Below are positions 26,375 to 34,033 of a DNA stretch of 64,000 nucleotides, in pieces (position 1 is the first letter of the stretch; each line of letters opens with the position of its first letter). The translations under genes were made by a program, and so were the position numbers. The notes below the pieces were generated by a model, which was not told the origin of the DNA, searched no databases, and saw only the letters and a program-made list of their open reading frames with translations. The stretch is from positions 496,001-560,000 of the forward strand of contig NZ_JAPLET010000026.1 of assembly GCF_026391055.1 (NCBI RefSeq), given 5' to 3'. Source of the stretch: Spirosoma sp. (GTDB lineage Bacteria; Bacteroidota; Bacteroidia; Cytophagales; Spirosomataceae).

Positions 26375-27961
26375 ATGTCTAAACGGCTATATTCCCTTTA
26401 TTCGGCAACCGCAAAGCTTATTGTGCTGGCGCTGGTAAGCATTGGCTTAGCCAATTGCACTAATCAGTTTGAAACGCTGAATACCGATCCAACCAAAATC
26501 AGCAGTGTTGGCAGTACTGAGTACCCATTTTTATTTGCCTACGCGCTGATGACACCCACGCTGAGCCCCGATAATTTTGAAGTAGGCGAAGGCACGGTAG
26601 CATCGGTATACTCTCAGTTCTTTGCTCAGGCAGCGCAGTCGTTCCCCACCGACCGGTATGTCGTCCGGCAGGACTGGATGCCCGCCTGCTGGAACCCCGT
26701 GTATACATCCGCAGCCCCGCAGCTCAAAACGATTATGGCAGGAACATCCCCACAATCGGCCGAAAATGCGGTGGCAACTGTCTGGTGGGTATGGATGTTC
26801 CACCGGGTAACCGATTATTTTGGCCCCATTCCTTACTTCGATGCGGCTTCGGGCAAGCGGTATATTTCGTACACTCCACAGGACTCTATTTATACTGATT
26901 TTTTCAAAAAATTAGAGGCAGCCTCTACCGTTTTGAAAGCCCGACCAACCGACAAACCATTCGGTACGTATGATCTGGTATATGGAAAAACCGCAAATCC
27001 GACAGTTGCCTGGATGAAACTGGCCAATACCCTGCGCCTGCGACTTGCCTTGCGGATTTCGAAAGTAAACCCGTCTCTGGCTAAACAACAGGCCGAAGCC
27101 GCCCTGGCAGCAGGCGTTATGACGGATATTGCCGATGACGCGTATATGCCCAAATCGACCACTACCTACAACGAATACAATGGGCTGGCGGTAACAGCAG
27201 GTTGGGACGATATTCGAATGAGCACCTCGATGGAGTCCATTTTAAAGGGCTATAACGACCCCCGACTACCTGTTTACTTCCAGCCAGCCGTTGCCACGGG
27301 CACCTACGAAGGGGTAAGGAATGGCCTGTTCACCTCCGAGAAGATCATTCCGATCAACTCCCGCCCCTATACCTCCAACATGGGTACTCGCTGGGTTAAC
27401 TGGGTCAATAATGACTGGAAAACGACCTATAATGTCCCGCAGGATTTGATGCACTCCGCCGAAGCGTACTTCCTGCGGGCCGAAGGTGCACTGAACGGCT
27501 GGAGTATGGGCGGCTCGGCCGAAGAACTGTACAAAAAAGGCATTGAAACATCGATGACTCAATGGGGTATTAAAGACCCCGCAGCTATTGCCGCTTATAT
27601 CAGCAACACAGCCGTACCGATTACCCCGCAGGATGGAATGAACTCGCCGGCCGTCAACGATTATCCGGTGAAATGGAGTGCATCGACCGATATGCAGCGA
27701 AAACAGATTGCGCAGCAGAAATGGCTGGCGCTCTACCCCGATGGCATGGAGGCCTGGGCCGATATACGTCGGAGCGGTCTGCCCAAACTGTACCCGGTCG
27801 TTCATTCCGAAAACACCGATCTGCCTACCGGTACCTTTATTCGGCGGATGCCATTCCTGGATTCGGAAAAGCAAACGAACGCGCCGGAAGTTGCCAAGGC
27901 CGTTAAGATGCTCAGCGGACCCGATAATGCCGCTACGCCACTTTGGTGGGACAAAAACTAG
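26375..27961 (+). CDS. SusD/RagB-family substrate-binding lipoprotein
   Basis: A 528-residue surface lipoprotein that caps SusC. The signal sequence ends in a lipobox (GLANC) with Cys28. The N-terminal NQFETLNTDPTKIS and the helical TPR-like repeats with YFLRAEGALNGW and LYKKGIETSMTQWG are typical of the SusD-like_2 (RagB) group. The C-terminus carries WLALYPDGMEAWADIRRSGLP, a hallmark of this group. The ATG at 26375 is preferred over a TTG two codons upstream. It follows susC at 11 nt and precedes the creatininase-like gene at 49 nt. Confidence 0.95.
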   Translation: MSKRLYSLYSATAKLIVLALVSIGLANCTNQFETLNTDPTKISSVGSTEYPFLFAYALMTPTLSPDNFEVGEGTVASVYSQFFAQAAQSFPTDRYVVRQDWMPACWNPVYTSAAPQLKTIMAGTSPQSAENAVATVWWVWMFHRVTDYFGPIPYFDAASGKRYISYTPQDSIYTDFFKKLEAASTVLKARPTDKPFGTYDLVYGKTANPTVAWMKLANTLRLRLALRISKVNPSLAKQQAEAALAAGVMTDIADDAYMPKSTTTYNEYNGLAVTAGWDDIRMSTSMESILKGYNDPRLPVYFQPAVATGTYEGVRNGLFTSEKIIPINSRPYTSNMGTRWVNWVNNDWKTTYNVPQDLMHSAEAYFLRAEGALNGWSMGGSAEELYKKGIETSMTQWGIKDPAAIAAYISNTAVPITPQDGMNSPAVNDYPVKWSASTDMQRKQIAQQKWLALYPDGMEAWADIRRSGLPKLYPVVHSENTDLPTGTFIRRMPFLDSEKQTNAPEVAKAVKMLSGPDNAATPLWWDKN

Positions 27962-28010
27962 TAGACTGATATTCAGTCCTAACCTTAGCCAGCTAGCCTG
28001 TTCGCCGAGC

Positions 28011-28805
28011 ATGACGTTTTCTGAACTTAGCTACCCACAAATTAACAATCATAAAGACAAGGTCCTTGTGCTGCCCATTGCCGCTATGGAGCAGCACGGA
28101 CCTCATCTTTCTGTCTCTACCGATACCGATATTGTTACCCGGCTGGCGGTCGAGGCCGAAAAGGCCCTGCCCGACCTGGTGCTGCTCTGTCCTACTCTGC
28201 CGTATGGATCAAGCCATCATCATCTCTCATTCGGCGGTACGATGAGTCTGGACCCGGAACTATACACGCAGGTAATTAGCTGTCTGGTAGAGTCGCTGAT
28301 CCTCAGCGGGCATCAGCGGATTGTGCTCCTGAACGGACATGGAGGCAACATTACGCCCGTAAAGCAGGCACTGGCCATAGTGAGCAAACGTTTCGATGCG
28401 AGTCATAAGCCAACCCTGGCGCTGGCAACGTACTGGGAGCTGGCCGGTTCCGTTTATGCGGGCGAACCGCCGATGGAAAGCCCCGCACTGAGTCATGCCT
28501 GCGAATACGAAACGAGTCTGATGCTGCATCTTTTTCCCGAAAAAGTCTGGATGGACCAGGCCGAACGGGCACAGCGACCGGAACGAAACGGCTACATAGG
28601 CTGGGAAGACGACGAGCCATATCGGGGTGTAACTGTATTCAAACAGACCGAATTTATTTCCGGCAACGGCAGCAGTGGCGAACCCCAACGGGGAACACCC
28701 GAAAAAGGAAAACATCTGTTCGACCATGCTGTATCGGCACTGGTCCAGTTCCTGGAAGCCTTCAAAACCTGGCCGTTATCTGAAAACCTGGCAACAAAAT
28801 TATGA
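28011..28805 (+). CDS. Creatininase-family amidohydrolase
   Basis: A 264-residue metal-dependent hydrolase of the creatininase fold. The signature AAMEQHGPHLS (metal-binding Glu and His), TDTDIVTRLA and LNGHGGNI are all present, as is the glutamate-rich HACEYETSLMLHL block near residue 165. The family opens cyclic amides (creatinine, lactams) or hydrolyses formamides; the substrate here is unknown. The ATG at 28011 is used. The frame extends upstream through the susD gene, but that part is out-of-frame susD sequence. It overlaps the RidA gene by 4 nt (ATGA), so translation is coupled. Confidence 0.9.
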   Translation: MTFSELSYPQINNHKDKVLVLPIAAMEQHGPHLSVSTDTDIVTRLAVEAEKALPDLVLLCPTLPYGSSHHHLSFGGTMSLDPELYTQVISCLVESLILSGHQRIVLLNGHGGNITPVKQALAIVSKRFDASHKPTLALATYWELAGSVYAGEPPMESPALSHACEYETSLMLHLFPEKVWMDQAERAQRPERNGYIGWEDDEPYRGVTVFKQTEFISGNGSSGEPQRGTPEKGKHLFDHAVSALVQFLEAFKTWPLSENLATKL

Positions 28806-29188
28806 GTAAACTGGAAATCAAACATCCCGATAAGGCCGCCAATACGGGTGCTTATTCGGCGGGGGTGCTGGCAGGTGACCTGCTGTTTATCAGCGGACAG
28901 GGCCCGCTGGATCTGGCAACGGGAGCGGTCCGGCACGGAACCATTGAAGAAGAAACCCTGCTCACGCTGTCGCACATCCGCAAGATTGTGGAAGCGGCTG
29001 GCGGCAGCATCGACGACATTGTAAAGTGTACTGTCCATCTGGAAGACATGCGCGAGTTCGACCGCTACGATGCCGCCTATGGCTCGTTTTTTAGCGGCAT
29101 ACGCCCGGCCCGCACCACGGTTCAGTCGGTGTTGTCGGACGGGATCAAAATCGAAATTGACGCCATTGCCCGAATATCCGGCAGATAA
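28802..29188 (+). CDS. RidA-family enamine/imine deaminase
   Basis: A 128-residue YjgF/YER057c/UK114 protein. LFISGQGPLDLATG near residue 30, DDIVKCTVHLEDMREFDRYDAAY in the middle and RPARTTVQS near residue 100 carry the conserved contacts, including the arginine that binds the carboxylate of the 2-aminoacrylate-type substrate. RidA proteins hydrolyse reactive enamines/imines released by PLP enzymes or amine-forming dehydratases. Its presence inside this run suggests an enamine or imine intermediate in the pathway (inference). Confidence 0.92.
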   Translation: MSKLEIKHPDKAANTGAYSAGVLAGDLLFISGQGPLDLATGAVRHGTIEEETLLTLSHIRKIVEAAGGSIDDIVKCTVHLEDMREFDRYDAAYGSFFSGIRPARTTVQSVLSDGIKIEIDAIARISGR

Positions 29189-29207
29189 AGCTCAACCCCG
29201 GCAACGT

Positions 29208-30170
29208 ATGACACAGAAAATAGACATAGCAACGGTAGGATTGGGCTTGATGGGCAGTAGCATTGCTACCTGCATCCTGGCGTCTGGCCATGCAGTTACG
29301 TCGCTGATCAAAGAGATGGGCACCGCCGACGAAGCGCGGGTCCGCATTCTGGGCTACCTGCATCAACTCGACCAGGAAGGTTTGTTAATCGAAACGCCCG
29401 AACAGATCATCGAGCGGCTTACCATCACCGACGACGTTTCGTTACTTAGCGGCCATACCGTTGTGATTGAGTCGATTACGGAGAGCCTGGACGAAAAGAA
29501 AACCCTCTACCACCAACTGGAAGCAGTTCTCTCCCCTACCGCCATCATTGGCAGCAACACCTCGGCCATTCCGGTGTCAGTATTGCAGAGCGGCCTAAAG
29601 CACCCCGACCGGCTGCTTGGAATCCACTGGGCCGAACCGGCGCACATCACCCGGTTTATGGAAGTCATTTGCGGCAAAGACTCCGATTTGGCTTCGGCCA
29701 ACGCGATCGTCGCCCTGGCCGAAAGCTGGGGGAAAGAGCCTTCGCTGCTCAGGAAAGACATTCGGGGATTCATTACCAACCGGATCATGTACGCCATGCT
29801 CCGAGAATCGTTCCATCTGGTCGAAAATGGCTACGCCACCATTGACGATGTGGACCGCTCACTTCGCAACGACCTGGGTTACTGGATCACCTTCGCCGGG
29901 CCATTCCGGTTCATGGACCTCACCGGCATTCCGGCTTACCTGACCGTCATGAAAGACCTTTTTCCGGAACTGAGCAACAGCCCCGAAACCCCGAAGCTGA
30001 TGGAAGAGCTGGTGGCGTCGGGGGCCAAAGGTGTACAGAATGCGCAGGGTTTTTACCCCTATACGCCCGAATCGGCTAAAGAGTGGGAAGAGAAATTCAT
30101 CGACTTCAGCTACGACATACGAAAGCTGGCCCAAAAATATATCCCAACCCCTGTCGAAGAAGTGAAATGA
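29208..30170 (+). CDS. 3-hydroxyacyl-CoA dehydrogenase-family NAD-dependent dehydrogenase
   Basis: A 320-residue protein with an N-terminal Rossmann fold (IATVGLGLMGSSIATC) and a C-terminal helical domain (DIRGFITNRIMYAMLRESFHLVENG, DDVDRSLRNDLGYW). The catalytic region reads GIHWAEPAHITRFMEV, where fatty-acid enzymes have HFFNPV; this places it closer to the hydroxy-acid dehydrogenase relatives (L-gulonate 3-dehydrogenase/carnitine dehydrogenase type) than to beta-oxidation. A sugar-acid or hydroxy-acid substrate fits the neighbours. The ATG at 29208 starts the Rossmann strand; the longer frame upstream overlaps RidA and is not used. The stop overlaps the next start (ATGA). Confidence 0.88.
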   Translation: MTQKIDIATVGLGLMGSSIATCILASGHAVTSLIKEMGTADEARVRILGYLHQLDQEGLLIETPEQIIERLTITDDVSLLSGHTVVIESITESLDEKKTLYHQLEAVLSPTAIIGSNTSAIPVSVLQSGLKHPDRLLGIHWAEPAHITRFMEVICGKDSDLASANAIVALAESWGKEPSLLRKDIRGFITNRIMYAMLRESFHLVENGYATIDDVDRSLRNDLGYWITFAGPFRFMDLTGIPAYLTVMKDLFPELSNSPETPKLMEELVASGAKGVQNAQGFYPYTPESAKEWEEKFIDFSYDIRKLAQKYIPTPVEEVK

Positions 30171-31300
30171 CTGTCATTCAATCCATAAAGGCTACTGAAG
30201 TTATTGTTCCGGCCAGACCGGGCAGTCTGAATTCCGACGAAGTAATCGACCGGGATTCGGCCTTTGCCCAAAAATTCCTGACGGGTGAGCGGTGGACGGA
30301 GTTTGCCAACCAACCCAAGTGGGTCCTTGAACTAACGCTTGCCAATGGCCTGACCGGTATTGGCGAAACCTACCGCAGTGCTTCCGGCGAGTTGCTCCGA
30401 CTGGCCATGCAGGAGCTGGCAGGGCAGAATGTGCTGAAACTAAACTGGCGACGGCTACCCATTGTGGACAAGCGCATTTACGAAGCCTTTGAATCGGCGG
30501 TGCTGGACGTGGTGGGCAAGTTGCTAAACGTACCGGTGGCTCAACTGCTGGGTGGCGCTTACCGAGACCGAATCGATTGCTTCGGCTGGACGGGCCGGCG
30601 AACGCCCGAAGAGGCCGCCCAAAAAGCTTACGACGCCATGCAGACAGGCCATAAGGCGTTCAAATTCAAGTGTTCCGACGAAGACCCCGTTCGGCTCTGG
30701 ACGGAGGCAATCCGGGACAAGTGCGGTGACGGCATTAAAATTCTGCTCGATCCCAACCAGCGCTGGACTGACGTTGACACAACCCTCCGCCTGATGGACG
30801 GCGTCGACAAAACCATCATGCTGGGCCTGGAAGACCCCATCCTGCACGAGGATGTTGCCGGGTACAAATACCTGCGCGAAACGCTCGCTATGCCCGTGTA
30901 TCGGCATATTTCGCTGCCTTACACGCAGGACATCCGCGCCATGATTGCCTTTGTCCGGGCCGATGCGGTAGATGGCTACAACATCAACGGGTCGGCCTAC
31001 AACTCGGTACTGCTGGCTGAAATCGCCCATCTGGAAGGCAAATCCTGCTGGCGGGGCTCTGAGGTCGACCTGGGAATTTCGGAAACGATGGGCTTGCACA
31101 TTGCCGCAGCCAGCATTAACTGTACCATCCCTTCCGATCTGTTTGGCGAGCTTGTCCGCACCGACGACCTGATTGCGGAACCCATCCAATTTGAGCATGG
31201 AGCGGCTTTGGTGCCTCAGGGCGCGGGCTTGGGTATCGAACTGGATTATGCCGCCCTGAATACCTTTAAAACAGGACAAACCTTACTCATCAGTGTATGA
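30167..31300 (+). CDS. Mandelate racemase/muconate lactonizing enzyme (enolase superfamily)
   Basis: A 377-residue enolase-superfamily enzyme. The N-terminal capping domain is followed by the barrel with AFKFKC (KxK general base position), ILLDPNQRW (first metal ligand Asp) and GLEDPI (second ligand Glu). VRADAVDGYNINGSA probably carries the third. These enzymes abstract a proton alpha to a carboxylate, giving dehydration, epimerisation or cycloisomerisation of sugar acids or amino-acid derivatives. In this run a sugar-acid dehydratase feeding the DapA-like aldolase is the simplest reading (inference). The ATG at 30167 overlaps the preceding stop. Confidence 0.9.
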   Translation: MTVIQSIKATEVIVPARPGSLNSDEVIDRDSAFAQKFLTGERWTEFANQPKWVLELTLANGLTGIGETYRSASGELLRLAMQELAGQNVLKLNWRRLPIVDKRIYEAFESAVLDVVGKLLNVPVAQLLGGAYRDRIDCFGWTGRRTPEEAAQKAYDAMQTGHKAFKFKCSDEDPVRLWTEAIRDKCGDGIKILLDPNQRWTDVDTTLRLMDGVDKTIMLGLEDPILHEDVAGYKYLRETLAMPVYRHISLPYTQDIRAMIAFVRADAVDGYNINGSAYNSVLLAEIAHLEGKSCWRGSEVDLGISETMGLHIAAASINCTIPSDLFGELVRTDDLIAEPIQFEHGAALVPQGAGLGIELDYAALNTFKTGQTLLISV

Positions 31301-32238
31301 ACAAGTCAATTCAATCGTGGGCTATCCTGTTTTTTTGCAACCTGATCTGGGCCTTTCATTTTACGAGCATCAAGCTGACCCAGGCGCAGGTGGGGCCGTA
31401 TTTCACGGTTTGGGCACCTATGCTCCTGGCCACTATTTTTCTGGGGCCCTTTGTGATCCGGGACTTCCGCAAGGGTGGCAAGAAGTTGACCGACAGCCTG
31501 ATCTTCGTGCAGCTGGCAGCTTTGGGCGCTTTTCCATCGCAGGTACTGATGACTTGGGGAACGCAGTATTCGCTGGCCAGCAACGCAGCCATACTGGTCA
31601 TGACGCTGCCCGTGATTACGGCCGTGTTCGCCTTCCTGATTTTGAAAGAAAAGATGAATGCCGCCCGCTGGATCAGCTTTGCCATCGCCATCATCGGGGT
31701 GGCCCTCTGCTCAACCGACGACATTAAACGGGTGGATCTCAGTTCGCGCTATGCGCTGGGCAACGTCCTCATTTTTCTGGCCATTCTGGGCAATGCCTAT
31801 TACAACGTGGGCTGCAAAAAAGTATCGGGTCAGTACACCGAAATGGAGATGGTTTTTTACACCTATCTGGTCATGTCCATTCTGCTGACTCCGCTGGTGC
31901 TGTACTATGAGCCTGAGATGTTTGCCCGGGTGCCATTCTTTACCACAAACACCTGGATCGGCATGATCTCGCTCACACTTTTCCACAACTTCCTGTCGAT
32001 GCTCCTGTTTTTCAAAGCCCTGAAAAATCTGGACGCCACACAGGTTGCCTTGTCCAACTACCTCATCACGTTTATGGGCCTGCCCATTGCCGCCATCTGG
32101 CTTGGCGAAACCCTGAACCGACAGGCCATTATCGGCGGACTGCTCGTGCTGGCCTCAACGCTTATCCTATCCATTGTCGATACCAGAGTACAACAAAAGA
32201 AAGTAGCTAATCAAAATCAAGAACCGGCAAAGTTATGA
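31297..32238 (+). CDS. EamA/DMT-family inner-membrane transporter
   Basis: A 313-residue protein with about ten transmembrane helices in two EamA repeats. Typical landmarks are FCNLIWAFHFTSIKL at the first helix, LMTWGTQYSLASNAAIL in the middle, and ALSNYLITFMGLPIAAIWLGE near the end. DMT transporters move small metabolites such as amino acids or sugar derivatives; here it probably carries the product released in the periplasm. It is translationally coupled on both sides (ATGA overlaps at 31297 and 32235). Confidence 0.92.
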   Translation: MNKSIQSWAILFFCNLIWAFHFTSIKLTQAQVGPYFTVWAPMLLATIFLGPFVIRDFRKGGKKLTDSLIFVQLAALGAFPSQVLMTWGTQYSLASNAAILVMTLPVITAVFAFLILKEKMNAARWISFAIAIIGVALCSTDDIKRVDLSSRYALGNVLIFLAILGNAYYNVGCKKVSGQYTEMEMVFYTYLVMSILLTPLVLYYEPEMFARVPFFTTNTWIGMISLTLFHNFLSMLLFFKALKNLDATQVALSNYLITFMGLPIAAIWLGETLNRQAIIGGLLVLASTLILSIVDTRVQQKKVANQNQEPAKL

Positions 32239-33188
32239 CGTACACAGACAACGAACTGTTTGGCGTAGTACCCATTATTCCAACACCTTTCACCGAAAAT
32301 GAGGAGATCGACGAAGACGCACTCCGTCGTTTAATTGACTTTGCCATCGATGGCGGTATCAAGGCCGTGTGCCTGCCCGCCTACGCCAGCGAATTTTACA
32401 AACTGACCGACGAAGAGAAACTACAGGTTGTCCGGGTGGCTGTAGAACGGGCTGCGGGCCGGTTGAAGATCGTGGCTCAGTCGAATCATCCATCGCTGAA
32501 AGTAGCCATTAAACTGGCGCAGGCCAACGTAAAGGCCGGTGCCGATGTCATCTCGCTGGCCGTTCCGCGGATATTCAGCCTGCCCGAAAACTCCCTGAAG
32601 GCCTACCTGTCGGAGTTTTTGCAGTCGATTCCGGACACACCCGTGCTGATTCAGGATTTTAACCCCGGCGGGTCGTCGATCAGTGTCGGGTTTATTAAAG
32701 AGCTGATGGACGAAAACCCCAACTTCAAATACCTGAAGCTGGAGGAGCCCCTGTGTGCGCCCAAATTTGAAAGTATCATTCAGGCGACCAACGACAGGAT
32801 TGGGCTGTTTGAAGGCTGGGGCGGCCTATACATGCTCGAACTGGTGCCCATTGGCATCCGTGGAGTGATGCCGGGTCTGGCCGTTGCCGATATTCTGCAA
32901 AAGATTTTCACCCTGCGTTCCGGGGGAGACGATGTCAAAGCGTTTGAGCTATTCGAACGGGTAATGCCGCAGATCTTCTTCTCGCTGCAAAATATGGAGC
33001 TGTTTCATTATGCCGAGAAGGAACTGCTGATAGCGCGGGGAGTACTGAGTAACAGCATAGCCCGCAAAGCCGCCTACATCCCCGACCCATCGTCGGTCAG
33101 CTACATCCGGGAGCTGAACCAACGCATTCTGGACATCGTCGGCGACGAAAAATATGCGATCCGACCGGTAGAGAACAGTATTGTCTAG
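32235..33188 (+). CDS. Dihydrodipicolinate synthase-family aldolase/hydratase
   Basis: A 317-residue TIM-barrel class I aldolase-type enzyme. The opening GVVPIIPTPFTENEEID is the family signature and FKYLKLEEP carries the Schiff-base lysine, Lys168. The usual catalytic tyrosine strand reads VLIQDFNPGG, without the Tyr-Asn-x-P of true DapA, so it is not a lysine-pathway enzyme. Members with this strand act on 2-keto-3-deoxy sugar acids or related keto acids. It fits as the cleaving enzyme after the enolase-superfamily dehydratase (inference). It overlaps the transporter gene by 4 nt. Confidence 0.9.
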   Translation: MTYTDNELFGVVPIIPTPFTENEEIDEDALRRLIDFAIDGGIKAVCLPAYASEFYKLTDEEKLQVVRVAVERAAGRLKIVAQSNHPSLKVAIKLAQANVKAGADVISLAVPRIFSLPENSLKAYLSEFLQSIPDTPVLIQDFNPGGSSISVGFIKELMDENPNFKYLKLEEPLCAPKFESIIQATNDRIGLFEGWGGLYMLELVPIGIRGVMPGLAVADILQKIFTLRSGGDDVKAFELFERVMPQIFFSLQNMELFHYAEKELLIARGVLSNSIARKAAYIPDPSSVSYIRELNQRILDIVGDEKYAIRPVENSIV

Positions 33189-33229
33189 GCTTGTTCTCAC
33201 CGGATTCAGACAAAAATCAAAATTATATC

Positions 33230-33973
33230 ATGGGAGAATTTACTGGACAGGTTGTCCTTGTTGCCGGAGCTGCATCCGGAATCGGGTTGTCCATCGCACG
33301 CAAATTACTCGACGAAGGAGCCCGGGTCGGCCTGCTCGACGCCAACGAAAGTGCCTTACAAAACGCATTTGCCGCCTACGGCCCCGATGCAGTATTGATT
33401 GGTATCGACATTACCGACGAAGCCCGGGTAGCGCAGGCCGTTACCCAGGTTCATGAGCAGTTTGGCAAGATCGACGCTCTTATCAACTGTGTGGGTATTA
33501 CCGGCATCACGAACGTACAGAGTCATGAGGTGAGCAGCGAAAATCTGCACAAGGTATTTGAGGTCAACTTCATGAGCAGTTTCTACACCTCGAAGGCGGT
33601 ACTGCCCCTGATGCTGGCCCGTAATTATGGGCGCATCCTACACGTTGCCTCCATTGCGGGCAAAGAAGGAAACGCGGGTATGCTGGCCTACTCGGCCTCA
33701 AAAGCTGCCGTGATCTGCATGGCTAAAGTGCAGGGAAAAGAGTACGCCGAACGGGGCATTACGGTCAATGCCCTGGCACCGGCGGTCATTCAAACGCCAC
33801 TGGTCGATGCCATGCCCGAGGTGCAGGTCAAGTATATGACGGATAAAATTCCGATGAAACGCTGTGGCACGCTCGACGAAGCAGCGAATCTGGCGGCCTA
33901 TATTGTATCGCCCAAAAACAGTTTCACCACCGGTTTCACCTTCGACTTATCGGGGGGCCGGGCAACTTATTAG
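33230..33973 (+). CDS. Short-chain dehydrogenase/reductase
   Basis: A 247-residue classical SDR. The cofactor motif AGAASGIG (residues 12-19), LINCVGI (NAG-type), and the catalytic YSASK with Tyr154 and Lys158 are present, with Ser in HVASIAGKEG. It probably oxidises or reduces a hydroxyl of the sugar-acid intermediates with NAD(P). The ATG at 33230 is used because the beta-strand of the Rossmann fold begins right after it. Confidence 0.93.
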   Translation: MGEFTGQVVLVAGAASGIGLSIARKLLDEGARVGLLDANESALQNAFAAYGPDAVLIGIDITDEARVAQAVTQVHEQFGKIDALINCVGITGITNVQSHEVSSENLHKVFEVNFMSSFYTSKAVLPLMLARNYGRILHVASIAGKEGNAGMLAYSASKAAVICMAKVQGKEYAERGITVNALAPAVIQTPLVDAMPEVQVKYMTDKIPMKRCGTLDEAANLAAYIVSPKNSFTTGFTFDLSGGRATY

Positions 33974-33985
33974 GTTGGTTCGATA

Positions 33986-34009
33986 GGGTGCGGGCACTTG
34001 CCCGCACCC
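33986..34009. other. GC-rich hairpin inside the operon
   Basis: GGGTGCGGGC (33986-33995) and GCCCGCACCC (34000-34009) are perfect 10-bp arms with loop ACTT. No T-run follows. It divides the metabolic genes from the glycosidase genes and could act as an RNA-processing or partial-attenuation point. Confidence 0.6.
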
Positions 34010-34033
34010 ATAGTACACATCAGGTATCTACCC

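Noticed and set aside
27678-28010. Upstream extension of the creatininase-like frame
   Set aside because: The extension is out-of-frame susD sequence; the family signature starts after the ATG at 28011.
32235-33188. Reading the DapA-like gene as lysine-pathway dapA
   Set aside because: The catalytic tyrosine strand of true DapA is replaced by VLIQDFNPGG, and the context is catabolic.
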